Source: Nymphaea colorata (lineage: Eukaryota > Streptophyta > Magnoliopsida > Nymphaeales > Nymphaeaceae). From it: 64,000 nucleotides of DNA. The stretch is from contig NC_045138.2 in NCBI RefSeq assembly GCF_008831285.2, positions 17,579,934 to 17,643,933 on the forward strand, given 5' to 3'. Numbering within the stretch: position 1 is the first letter of the stretch; each line of letters opens with the position of its first letter. The notes beneath the pieces were generated by a model that saw only the letters and a program-made list of their open reading frames with translations, did not search any database and was not told the origin of the DNA. The position numbers were made by a program, and so were the translations under genes. Shown here piece by piece: positions 49,549 to 60,804 of the stretch.

Positions 49549-51603
49549 ATGCAGAAGAAAGAGCAGAGTAAGGGCTCCGCCGGAGCTGCAGGAGGCGGCA
49601 CAACCGCCTCCGGAGCCAAGAGGGGACGACCCTTCGGAAGCACCACCGGTAGCTCCTCCCTGCTGGCCGCTCACGGCGACTCCGCCGCCCCGTCGACGCT
49701 CCTCGGCCCCTCCCTCCACGTCCAGAGCTCCTTCGCAGGTCAGTCCCCCCAACCCTAAAATGAGAACGCGTACTTCTTCATTTCCCTTGACCAAATACGT
49801 CGATCTATGCATGAGAGTTTACCCAGTACGGCGCCGCCGGAAGTTCTTTTGGTGCTCATTCTCGCAGTTGAACACAGAAACCCTAGAAAAACCCTCGTCC
49901 TATTATCGCCCTGGAGTGCGCGGTTTTGCAATATTAGTAAACTTTGCAACATTTTTGCGCAATGTAAAGGTAATTTTGGCACAATTTGCTTTTGACTCGG
50001 CAGGGTGTTTCTTTTTTGTCTTTTCGTAATCCAGTTGTATTGAACAAAGTAATTTCTTCTAAAAACAAAAGTTAATCCTTGAATACAACGAAGAAGCAGG
50101 GTTTATGTAGAAACATTCTCTGAACAAATAAATTTTGTCGATAAAATTCTAAACTTTCAGTTAGTACATCTGAAACATTTTTTTATCGAACTTGTGTACT
50201 GAAATTTTATGTCGACAATATACCTCCTCAAATTTCTAAATAGTATAACTAGGATGCAGGCCACTTATAGAAACACTACATGAAATAATTGAATTTTTTT
50301 GATAAAATTCTGAGTTAGCAAATCTGAAAACCTTTTTCTTGAACTTGTGGACTGAGATTTTTATTTCTAACACATACCGCCTTAAATTTCTGAAAGACTT
50401 GTCAATGGCAGAGAAGATGGTAGCCATGAGCAACTCTCTGAATGTAAGTAATTGTAACGAGTCCAACGATGTAAAGCAACCAAATACAATGATGCTAGAC
50501 AGGTTATATTTAGTTCATATGCTTGTCAACGAACAAAAAACTGTGTCACTAATGTTTTTGATATCGAACTAGGACTACTGTTAAATTCACGTGAAGGTTG
50601 GGAGTGCTTGATTGGGTACTTTTTGTTAACGTTCTCTTTTTCCTTTTATCGGCGCATTATTTTTTTTGGTTGTCTTCATTTATATGAATTTGTGAATTTT
50701 CATAATTCCTGGTTACAGATCAGAACAATAAAAGGATAGTATTAGCTTTGCAAAGCGGGATAAAGAGTGAATTAACATGGGCTCTGAACACGCTGACATT
50801 GCTCTCCTTCAAAGAGAAGGACGATATCAGGAGGGATGCGACTCCCCTTGCGAAAATTCCAGGATTGCTGGACGCTCTCCTGCAAGTTGTAGGTGTTGTT
50901 GGAATTCTGCTTCTCCAATTTGGCTGCCTGTTATGAAATACTGTTTCTTTTATATAGTATGATAGTGTCTATTTTATCCTGGCTCTTGTTACCTCTGGAT
51001 ATCTGTCTTGAGATAAATGTTCAACATTTGCAAACTTTAGACATTTATCCTACAGGTTGGTTTATTGGTTTGAGTAACATGTCATACAGGTGCGAGAAAT
51101 AGGAAAAGTTATAATGAAATATCCCTATACATCTAGTCAAGTTGGTTATATAGTCTAGGTTTTTACGAGGCTCTGAGGGATTGAATCATTGGCACATAGG
51201 GATCAAGTTCTGTGAGATTGTGAGTTTTGTAGAGTGCAGTCGCTTGAAATATAAGTAATGCCTCCATGTCCTGAAGCGAATTATGGGAGAACATGTTTTG
51301 AGCTAATACCTAAGTTACATGTGTGCGCCACAACTGGTGAAGCACCCGAGTCGACTTGGGTGCAGGTGCGGCCTGACATGGCACCTGACTCGGTTTGACT
51401 GAGTTGGGTTTGCTGACTGCACTTGCTCTTGTTTTTTCTTGTTTTCTTTTTCATTTTTTTCTTCTCTTATCTTTTACCTCATTTTTTTGCCCTCTTTTTT
51501 CTTTCCTCCCCCATTTTATTTAATGAAACTTTGAAATTTGTATGAGATAAAGGTAATATTGACAAAAAAATTTAACAATATAGACAAATAAAATTACTTG
51601 TAT

Positions 51604-51660
<57 letters not shown>

Positions 51661-54611
51661 TGTATGCCCTCGCCGCACCTGCACCCAATTTTTTTTTGGA
51701 ACTTGCTGCATCCTACACCCCGCACCCATGTGACATAGGCTAATACTTGAGAGTTTATTTTCCTTGGTTTAATTTTCTGGAGATGGATTTTGTATTTCAA
51801 GTAATCCTGATGATGCTATGCATAGACCTAGAATATGAACTTCCCTTTCTATGGAGTCTGAACAAACATGAATAAATTTCGAGCTCACCTGGTTTGGTCT
51901 GCTCCATGTGACCTGAAAAGTGGGGGGCTTGGGGGGGTGGGGGTGAGAGAGGAAAAAGACAACTTTGGATATTCGTGTCAGATCAGTGTACAGCAACCAA
52001 TGTATAGACTATATTACCAAATGCAGATTCTTGATTGCTTATACAACTTGCCTTGAGTACTCTAATTCCGTAATTTTGGCATCAGATGGGCTTAGTTTCG
52101 TGCAATTGGATGACTGTATATTTAGGTTCATTGATTTTTCCACAAGGGGTATGCCTTATTTATGTCTATATTCATTTCATGCATGTGTTTGCAATCCTTA
52201 TTCGGTATATGGTCAGAAATATGCATCTATATGTGTTGCACTGTAAGATTTCAACTCCTGCTAAGATTGTTAGAATGTTACCATCATTCTACCATTTGCT
52301 AATATGTTCTCTTGTTTATTACTTTGTTTAAGAAAATCATGTTTGTTTCTGCAACTTGTCTCATTCTTCCATATTTGTTGAATACAATTGTCTTATTCTT
52401 GCACAGGTAGATGATTGGCGTGATGTAGCTTATCCTAAAGATGCTTTAAGGCCTAGCAGGATCAGAACGCTGGGTGCTAATTGTGTTGTCAGTGGCTTTG
52501 GGTTTGAGTATGATGCATTGGGCTCAAGTGATACAGTCTCTAGCCTAAGGTAACCTTAACCATAAATTTCCTTCTGACTCCCATTCTTTAACATTCTTAA
52601 ATTTCTTTTGATGTATGAATACTGGAGAAACTTAAACTTCTGCAGCTCCAAAGCTGGTCCAGCGAATTCAAAGGGAACAACTGATAAAGGCTCAGAAAAC
52701 CAGCCTTTGCAATGGTGGTCTCAGGATGACGTTCTATTTAACCTAGATGAAGATGGACGGGCGGAAAGGCAACAATGTGCTGTTGCTGCTTCAAATATAA
52801 TCCGCAATTTCTCCTTTATGCCTGAAAATGAGACTATTATGGCCCAGCATAGACACTGCTTGGAAACTGTCTTTCAGTGCATAAATGACCATCTCACTGG
52901 TAAGACACAGCTTGTTTTAAATTTGAGTTTGCCGTGTCCCTTAGTGTAAAACATCATTGAGGATTATCAGGTAGCAGATCGTATGTCCTTTCAGTTGACT
53001 TTTGTTAAATGGTTGAAAAACGCTGGTGTTTGTATCACTGATATTTTGAAAATATCAAGATATTTTCTGCATTCTTAAACTAGCTGATGTTATTGACAAA
53101 ATGACGTGTACATTGCTAAAAAAAGGAATACCACAGCAAAAGCACAAATATCTTTATAGAAATTATGTGTTTTAAATATATATTTTTTACCTTTTGTTTC
53201 TTTTAATAAAAAAATTACCGAGAATTTCCCAATGTTTTTATCAGAAAAGTAGTAGAAACGCTTCATGAATTTTTTATTATCCTTTAAATGTTTTAACTTT
53301 TTGAATAACCTATTTTCTTGAGATCTTTATGAGCAAAAAAATTTAAAAACTGAGAGAAAAGCTTTCCTAAAAATTACGGAGAACGATATCTGTACTATGG
53401 TTTGTATTACTTTGAGTGTTATTAGCATGCGCTGGTGCTTTTGGAATTTTAATAGTAATTCTCTAAGTCAGCAGGGCGTGGAAGGATAGATACTCATGAA
53501 TGGTTTCGATATGTGTCTGCCACATGATGAAGTTCTTTTTACATCTATGCAGAGGATGAGGAACTGGTCACGAATGCACTTGAAACAATTGTCAATTTGG
53601 CTCCATTGCTGGATCTTCGGATATTCAGTTCATCAAAGGCATCTTATATAGAAGTAACGTAAGTCAAGTTATTGTTTTTCTCGGTTGTCATTTTTTATGC
53701 TGTTATTGGGTAACAATCTCTATGGCAAAACCAGAGAGAAGGATGCTGTTCAAGCAATTATGGGGATGCTGAACTCTCCAATCAAGGCTTGGCACTTGGC
53801 AGCCTCTGAATTGCTTGGAAGATTGATAATAAATCCAGATAATGAGCCCTTCCTACTTCCCTTTTTTCCCCAGGTCAGTGTGGTCAGATTATTTTCTTTA
53901 TAGCTGAGCGTCATTCTGGTCATGCAACCATTTATTGAATGAGTATTGATTTCATAATTATGATATCCTCTGCATGTATGGTCATATTCTGGATGGGAAT
54001 TGCAGATATACAAGCGTTTGGTCGACATTCTAAGCATGCCAGCAGCTGATGCACAGGCAGCAGCAGTGGCTTCACTTTTTAACTTGGTAGAAGTTAACAT
54101 GGATTGCCGGCTGAGGCTTGCAAGTGAGAGATGGTGAGAAAATCTTGCTGCGGAAAGTGTGTTCTACATATATGTTTGATTACAGTGTATTAGTTCCTAT
54201 ATAAAAGTCCAGTAACTCATCTAGCTACAACATGTTGGTAAGAGACTGCCATTTGATCAAAGCTGCCTGAGTCTTGGAGTACAGCGATCATACTCTCTTA
54301 GTCAATCTTGCGTCACTAACTATCCTATTGGTAAATTGATTTTCAATTTATGTAGGGCAATTGAGCGGCTGCTTAGGGTAATCAGGCAACCACATCCTGT
54401 GCCAGAGGTTTCAAGAAAGGCTGCCATGATATTGGAGAGCCTCGCTTCCGAGCCACAAAACAGAGCTGTTCTTTTGGCACATGAGAATACCTTTGCGGAG
54501 ATGCTGTTCTCAGATAGCAGGCACTCTGATTCTTTTGCACGGATTCTTTATGAGTTGACATCAAGGCCAAATACCCGAGTTGCTGCAGCTCGTGGAGTAT
54601 GGGGCATGTAA
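49549..54611 (+). CDS. LFR: armadillo-repeat protein LFR (LEAF AND FLOWER RELATED)
   Basis: Nuclear armadillo-repeat protein associated with plant SWI/SNF chromatin-remodelling complexes, needed for leaf and flower development. Eight exons: 49549-49738, 50719-50888, 52407-52549, 52646-52899, 53553-53658, 53735-53873, 54006-54133 and 54356-54611. All phases agree, giving 461 residues; I recall about 460 in Arabidopsis At3g22990. The N-terminus is low-complexity with KRGRPFGS (AT-hook-like) and LGPSLHVQSSFA. ARM-type helices follow: ELTWALNTLTLLSFKEKDD, AAASNIIRNFSFMPENE, ALETIVNLAPLLDL, WHLAASELLGRLIINPDNEP, AAAVASLFNLVEVNMDCR and SRKAAMILESLASEPQNRAV. ATG 49549 is chosen because MQKKEQ matches the family start, although the frame is open upstream. 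Intron 2 contains a MITE. Confidence 0.93.
51310..51738. mobile_element. hAT-like foldback MITE in LFR intron 2
   Basis: The element is flanked by the same 8 bases, GCTAATAC, at 51302-51309 and 51739-51746, the target duplication length of hAT elements. The outer ends CTAAGTTACATGTGTGCG and CTATGTCACATGGGTGCG (right end, reverse complement) are imperfect inverted repeats. An inner 17-bp repeat, TTGGGTGCAGGTGCGGC at 51356-51372, has its exact inverse at 51672-51688. A (TA)n tract at 51611-51658 stands just inside the right arm. There is no coding capacity. Confidence 0.75.
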
Positions 54612-57600
54612 AAATAGCTGCGGTGTCTGCTTCTGCAAAACTTGCAATGTTGCCAAGGTGCACAAGTAGACAATGACTTCTTTGTTGAGCTGTTGCTTCA
54701 ATGTACATAATAATTTCGCAGTGCACAATATTCTTTTCAACCACAAATAATTTCAGCTGAACTAAATCTCGATTTCTTAAACTTGTCTTCACCTTTGGAG
54801 ACATGCTTTGTGGTGTCTTGGCATTTTTAACTCCTTGTAGTGCTGTTCTATTTGATGAAACATTGGGGTTCAACCATTTATTAATTTGGACTTTCCCAAT
54901 TTTTACCAGGGGAAACATCATGAGATGTGCTGGCTTCGGTTCACAGCTTAAAAAGGCTATGCACTATATCAACTTAGAGTAGGACACGAGTATATAACAT
55001 CCTGAAGATTTCTCAAAATCTTTGATGTAAGTCTATTCTGAAGTCCTTCTACATGCAGGGAGTGTTGCCTTAGATATGATAGAAAAGACTGGAGCAGCAA
55101 TTTACATATAAAGACAGTTGATAAGTGTTCAGCTGAATGTACCAATGATTTTGAAGCTAATGGAATTTGTCATTGCACTGCATGGATAATTAAATTGATG
55201 ATTTAAAATCACTTGAATCAGTTTCCTTTTTCACTTGTGAGCTCACCTCTTGGTTGACAGACCGACCTTTTTTTTCTTTTGATGCCTTTGATTTCTGAAG
55301 AGCATTGACCCACCATTAGCTATTATGACTAAATTGCTAACCAACTCTTTCTTCTGTCATTATTTGTTGGCTATAGCCAAGTAACTTCTTCTAGAACCTA
55401 ATGAATTTTTGTTGTTTGTAGTAAATTCCTTTAAACCCCCATTCTGCATAAACCATAATGTGAGTCTGTTTACCCATGACTCTCTCATAGGTCATACAGG
55501 GCAATTAAATAAAACAGTATATAACATCTTATGTGACATAATAGCTAATTGCTGATACTAGATGCTTAAACAGTGCTATGTGTTTGGTCCTTACAAAGCT
55601 ATCGTCTAAAACATAAATGGATGAAACGAATGACATTTTCGGTCTTGCATCTGGACAGTAACGAATTTGTTGGTCGGAAAATGACAACTAATCCATGTGC
55701 ACGTTTTGACATTCGCTAAACTAACCCTTAACAGAAGAAAGCAAGCCGTTAAGCATCATCTGTTTGCGGTAAGCTTGTTCAACGTCCTTTTCTTGCTATG
55801 TACCATTGAGTATTTAATATTGTATTTTCTTTTTCTTGGGTGACCCACTTGTCCCCGAAGTAAAATATCAAACAACATTCAAGGACAGTTTTATGACCAA
55901 GTTGCCTAGACATTACCTACGCACTCAATCTTTTATTCAGGTCGGGTGGGGAAATCTGAGAAACGTCTGGATGTTTTTATTATGGTGCCTGCTATATTAT
56001 GCAACCGTTATTTGTAAGCAACCGGAATTCTAGAGGTTTATCCCTTTGTTTCTCTTAAATACCTTTTCACTCTGTTTTGGAGTGAGTTGCCAGCAAGTAT
56101 CTTTTACCCTGTTTATGAGATGAAGATGGGAGGGTTTGTGAACATCCTCCGCAGGATGTAGCTGAAAAGGTGGCTTGATGTAGCTGAGAAGGTGTCTTAC
56201 TTTAATCTCAGTTTCCAATTGTGGCTTCTGAGGAGTTTTGATTGAAAAAATTATGGCTTCTGATTAGTTGGCTATTCCTTCAGGTTATTCCATAAGATCC
56301 CCAGTTACCTGTGGTCTCACAAGAATTATTGCTTCTTGACAAATATAAATGTGCAATAGTTGACCCTTCATGCAATTGCTTGGTTCGTGTTTGAGTTGGA
56401 TTTCAGAATATTTGGGCGGTCCATTATCGTTGAACCACCTTTGAAGGGTTAGCTTAATATGTTCAACATAGTTTCAGGGAATAGACTATGGCGTAAGATG
56501 CATTTTAGAAATTTCATTGAAGATTGATTTATTGCTCTTCCAGAAGAGGTTATTGAAGAATAAACTGTAATCTTGTTAATCTGAATTTGCTTTATCCCTA
56601 CAAAAATGTAGAAAATTATATTACAAAAAAACTTGCAGCTTCTCCGCTAGTGATGCCGTTGTTTTCCTCTTCTCCGACAGGTTACCTACTATGGTGTTCT
56701 CTTTGTAACAGGCATATGTAAGTGGTACTTTTCATTTTGTAAATGAGATACGGTTTTGATTACACATCTTCATGAAAAAGACATGTTGGAAGTTACAGAT
56801 GAAATTGTGAATAGGGTTGAAAGAAGGAGATATCCGGCACGACTTGACTATTGCAGAGGCATCTGTGGGAATATATTTCTTAATAAAGCACTTTCTAGCT
56901 ATGAATTGGTCAACAGCATGATTCATCCTAACACGAAATATGTTGTCGTGATACTCGGTGTAAATGACCTCCAACTGCACCTTCGTGGATGTTGGTCGAG
57001 AATACAAGTGAGTTGAATGAACATACGAGCTTGTCAACTTCATGGTGTTGGACACGTTTTCTTGAAATTGATTGGTTTCACATGTTGACCGATTCTTCTT
57101 CATGTCTGATCTCCCCTTTGCTCCAGGAAGCCTTTGACTCCATGGGATAGATGTGGATTTGGTTCTCTTTTTAACAAGCATTTAGTTAGCATTGGTATCC
57201 TCAATCATGCTTGATATAAATGTTAACAAATTGACATCATTCTAAAAAATTTTGGTACAAGACTACTTGGAACTTGGAAGTAAGCACTGCCGTAGTCCAA
57301 TTGGAGAAGGACATCATTAAAAGAAATTTCACTAGGATGAAGGTGAAAATGCTGCTGTGAGATCACTCATCCCGGTTTCAGCCTGTAGCAGTTGTGCTTA
57401 TAACAGACAAATTGACAAGAAGATTGAACGCCAAGTTTGGATCAGCAAGAAATCAATGGGTACCTCAAAAGGGATCTGCTTGTTCTCTGATTGCTTTGCT
57501 GACAGTGACATGATCATAATCTTGAAGGATAATTCAATAGCCAAAGGGGAAAATCCGGTGGTGAACTATTGTTTGAGCAGCAGTAGACCGTTCAGTGGTC

Positions 57601-57690
57601 CTGAGTTCTCCAATGAACAGGAGAAAGGACTTGCAGATCCTTCAGTCTCCCCCCTCCGTCCTGAACTCCGGCGAGAGCAGCGGTGAAACC
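54612..57690. other. convergent spacer between LFR and the ELC-like gene
   Basis: 54612 onward is LFR 3' untranslated sequence. No gene is recognised in the rest. A 149-codon minus frame (56732-57181) and an 86-codon plus frame overlapping it (56756-57016) show no known domain. 57300-57660 contains a plus frame of 109 codons, also unrecognised. Confidence 0.5.
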
Positions 57691-58689
57691 TTAGTTCTGA
57701 GGTTGCAAGATCTTGGTGCAATCCACAATGCAGTAGAACTGCTCCCTGGCAAGAGATCGGACAAGCTTCATGTACACACTCAACTCCACCAGCCCTTCCT
57801 GCAATGCTCTGTCCAATTTCTGCATCACGTCTTCTATGGCTAGATCAGCAGCAGAGCTCTCCAGCACCACTCTCGACTTCCTGTCCACGCACTCGAAGAT
57901 CTTCTCCACCTCCATCTCCCCGCTTCGGACCTCCTTCCTCTCTTCCAACCATTTCTGCAGGGAGTGTATCTGTGAGTTCATCAGTCCCATCCTCTCCTCG
58001 AGCCTCAGATTCTCGTGCTCGAGCTCCTTGATCCCATCTTCCAGCCGCTTGCGGCGGTCTTCGAGGTCAGATCGCTGGTTCAACAGATCGTTGGTTTCGG
58101 CAATGACTTGCCGGCGGAAGCCGGAGATGTCGTAGATGAGCGCGAGCGCCAGCCGGTCGATGGCCTCTTGCTTCGAGACGTGAGAAGGAAGTGAGAGGCT
58201 GAAACCTGTAGTAGTGGTAGCAGCGGAGTCGTTGGTGGTGGTGGTGGGGAGGAGAGGTGAATATAGGTGGAATACGCGCTGAAGGTTGCGGACGAGGCCG
58301 ACGAGGTTGGCTCGACGGTGGCACCAGGTGAGAAGGTAAGGGGTGAAGACAGCGCGGGTGGCGCTGTTCACGAAAGGGTGGTCCTCAGTTATGGCGGCGG
58401 CGGCGGTTTGAGAGACGTAGACGAGAGGGGGTCCGGAAGGGTAAGTGGGAAGGAGCCAAATGGTGAGAGGAGTGGCGGCGATGGTGCCTGTGGCGACGAG
58501 GAGGTAGAAGGTGGCGCCGTCGTCGGTGGTGAAGTGGGAGGCACGAGGGGAAAGGGAAGGGAACTCGTTGAAGAGGGAGAGGAGGTGGGAGATGATGAGC
58601 CGCTTGCACTTGTGGTCGGGGTAGCAGAGGGAGAATGGGCCACTTCCGGCGAAGGCCGTGGCTATGAACTGCGCTGCAGATGGAGCCAT
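57691..58689 (-). CDS. ESCRT-I subunit VPS23/ELC-like, intronless
   Basis: Tsg101/VPS23-type protein of ESCRT-I, which recognises ubiquitinated cargo at endosomes. In Arabidopsis ELC also affects cytokinesis. A single uninterrupted frame gives 332 residues. Residues 1-145 form a UEV-like domain (LIISHLLSLFNEFPSLSP, then TIWLLPTYPSGPPLVYV). A variable Thr-rich linker follows (about 147-165), then a coiled coil (DLEDRRKRLEDGIKELEHEN and on), and the C-terminal steadiness box (SSAADLAIEDVMQKLDRALQ, then SVYMKLVRSLAREQFY). Between GTI (68-70) and TIWLL (75-79) the chain is about eight residues shorter than ELC, where FHGVTYNIPV stands. It is shorter overall than ELC (about 400). The intronless form recalls the Arabidopsis ELC-like paralogue. 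A CT run (plus-strand GA, 58697-58711) stands just before the ATG. Confidence 0.9.
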   Translation of the reverse strand: MAPSAAQFIATAFAGSGPFSLCYPDHKCKRLIISHLLSLFNEFPSLSPRASHFTTDDGATFYLLVATGTIAATPLTIWLLPTYPSGPPLVYVSQTAAAAITEDHPFVNSATRAVFTPYLLTWCHRRANLVGLVRNLQRVFHLYSPLLPTTTTNDSAATTTTGFSLSLPSHVSKQEAIDRLALALIYDISGFRRQVIAETNDLLNQRSDLEDRRKRLEDGIKELEHENLRLEERMGLMNSQIHSLQKWLEERKEVRSGEMEVEKIFECVDRKSRVVLESSAADLAIEDVMQKLDRALQEGLVELSVYMKLVRSLAREQFYCIVDCTKILQPQN

Positions 58690-60804
58690 GGCTCTCAGAG
58701 AGAGAGAGAGGTGCCATATGGTAGTAACGTGGGAAAATTTTTAAAGGGAGATGCTCTGCAACTACTGACCACCAACCTCTACCGACTCCACGCTTCTGCG
58801 ATACCAAGCTTAGTTTATCGTCTGCAACAGGTTTTAGATGAAGTTTGCTTAAAAAAACATGACTGCTCTCGTTTACAATTGATTGCGTCAATGTTAAGAA
58901 AGTTGAATTTTATATCGAATGGGCAAAGCTATGCGCTATCTGCTAATTCAGCAACTCAGCTGAATCGCTTGGAAATTAATTAATATATTTATTCTTAATT
59001 AAATAAATAATGATAAAAGTTTAACTAAGAATTAGACTATTCAAAAACGTGCAAAACATAACGATTACTGAATCGAATTAAATAAAAGCCAATTCAGGCG
59101 AATTTCTTGTAACACCGAAGTTCAGAATGCAAGAAGAGTCCAGTGCTGCCATTAAATTTTCAAAGTAAATCTCTTTTTAAGTGCACAGTGACCCGGTCGG
59201 CCCCTCTCCTCCGAAGTTCCGTATCCATCATTTCATCCTAAGTTTATGATTGACCCTCCCAACGGATTGATTCATCATGGTTTATTTCTGGACTTTTCTC
59301 GGATTCAAAAAGATGCGCGACAGTTCGTCGAAACAAGAGAAGCACACGCTTTTTGTGAAAAAATACGATATGGTGGTCGACTAGTAAGAAATTACACAAT
59401 TGAATCTCTTTTAGGCTTTCTAATTTTTACTCGATGCGTAAATATGAGCATTGAATGAATGCAAGAACAGAATTCCGATTTTATATAAATCAATATTGAA
59501 TAGACAGGCAATGGGCTTAAGTCGTTCCACTTTGGGACGGCTTTTTGTTTTTTCAAGATTTGTGAAACTTAGAGCGTGAAATTGATAATGCAGTCTTGTT
59601 TTTTGAAAAACAACAAATCTCAGATTCAATACATTTCTTGGTTTTCTTTAACTACTTATTTGTTTAAAAATTATCTCTAATGTGTTATGAATATTTCGAT
59701 GTACGTTATCTGAGGGTCACCAACAATTAGACCTTACGAAATTTACCACAATTAGTTGGTAGTGTCAAACCACTTTCTTTCATCAAATTTCTGTCCGTAT
59801 CAATGTTATATCCTTACAAGACATTAAAATTAGAAGAAACCCGTTCGGACCCAGTTCAGATCCACCATTTACCACAAACTATCTTATTTGAATCTCTCCT
59901 GTGACTGGTATAAGATCTGTCTAACTGCATATGACAAACCCACTTTGGATTCGGTTCTCTTTGAACCCGTTTGGTAAATATAACTGTTTTATAAATCTAC
60001 CTTTGAAGTTGAGCACATTCATGAAACACTTTTTAAGTGTTTTATGGATTTATTTGTTGAGCTTCCCCGCTTTCTCATTTGATGGCCCGGAAATTCATGT
60101 AGGCAGTGGATTTTTCTCTTATTTTGGATCCAAACGAAGGGCTAATTTATCCGGTAAGCACTTGTGCAGAAAACATGGATTTTTTATCCGTGAGAAAAGA
60201 GTCGGTTCTTGAGGGATCGAATCGACTTGTTTCCTTGGATTTATTGTCTGCCCTGAGGCATCCACTGGAACCGTGGACCGTCTGTCAGCGTAGCTGCAGC
60301 ATACCTACGCCTTCGACCTCCACCTCGCTCTCAGGCGCGTTCGGAGCAGAACAGCCTCGCCGTTCTCTCCCGCAAGGTAGGCGTCACTTCTCCTCTATCT
60401 TTCTCTCGCGTTCGGCTCTTTGTGTTTGTTGAAGATCATCCTCTGCCTCTCTCTCTCTCTCTCTTTCCATTCCTCTCCCTATATCTGCTGATGGTCATCC
60501 ATGCCTCTTCACTCTCTCTCCCTGTCTTATGGGCGGGAGTGGCAGGCCGTTGAGGTCTGCCCGATTCTTTGGAATCAGATTCATGTGAAGAGTCAGATAA
60601 GGGTTTCTCTTCAGAGCTGCTGGAGTATTGTTGGTCCCTGTTTTTGGTTGCAGAGAAATCATATGTAGCATATACAAGGAGAAGGGGGAGGCTGCATTCA
60701 TTCTTCTGGTCGATCCAGGCTTTAGCTGCTGCATCTCTGTCCCGCCGGCAGCCTAACATCGGGGAACCACCTCATAACTATTGCCTCGGGCTACCTGAGA
60801 GAGT
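58690..60804. other. divergent spacer between ELC-like gene and GCD1
   Basis: AT-rich, with no confident gene. A 70-codon frame (59246-59458) is reported as an oddity. 60230-60804 is the probable GCD1 leader: a donor-like CAAG/GTAGGC at 60374-60375 and an acceptor-like CGATCCAG near 60718 suggest a 5' untranslated intron, with a CT run at 60446-60464. Confidence 0.45.

Noticed and set aside
49486-50029. Frames of 108 and 163 codons around LFR exon 1
   Set aside because: Other-frame shadows of exon 1 running into the intron.
54382-54921. 179-codon minus frame
   Set aside because: Antisense of the last LFR exon and its 3' region.
58267-58983. 238-codon Gly/Glu-rich plus frame
   Set aside because: Antisense shadow of the UEV part of the ELC-like gene, produced by its GC-rich codons.
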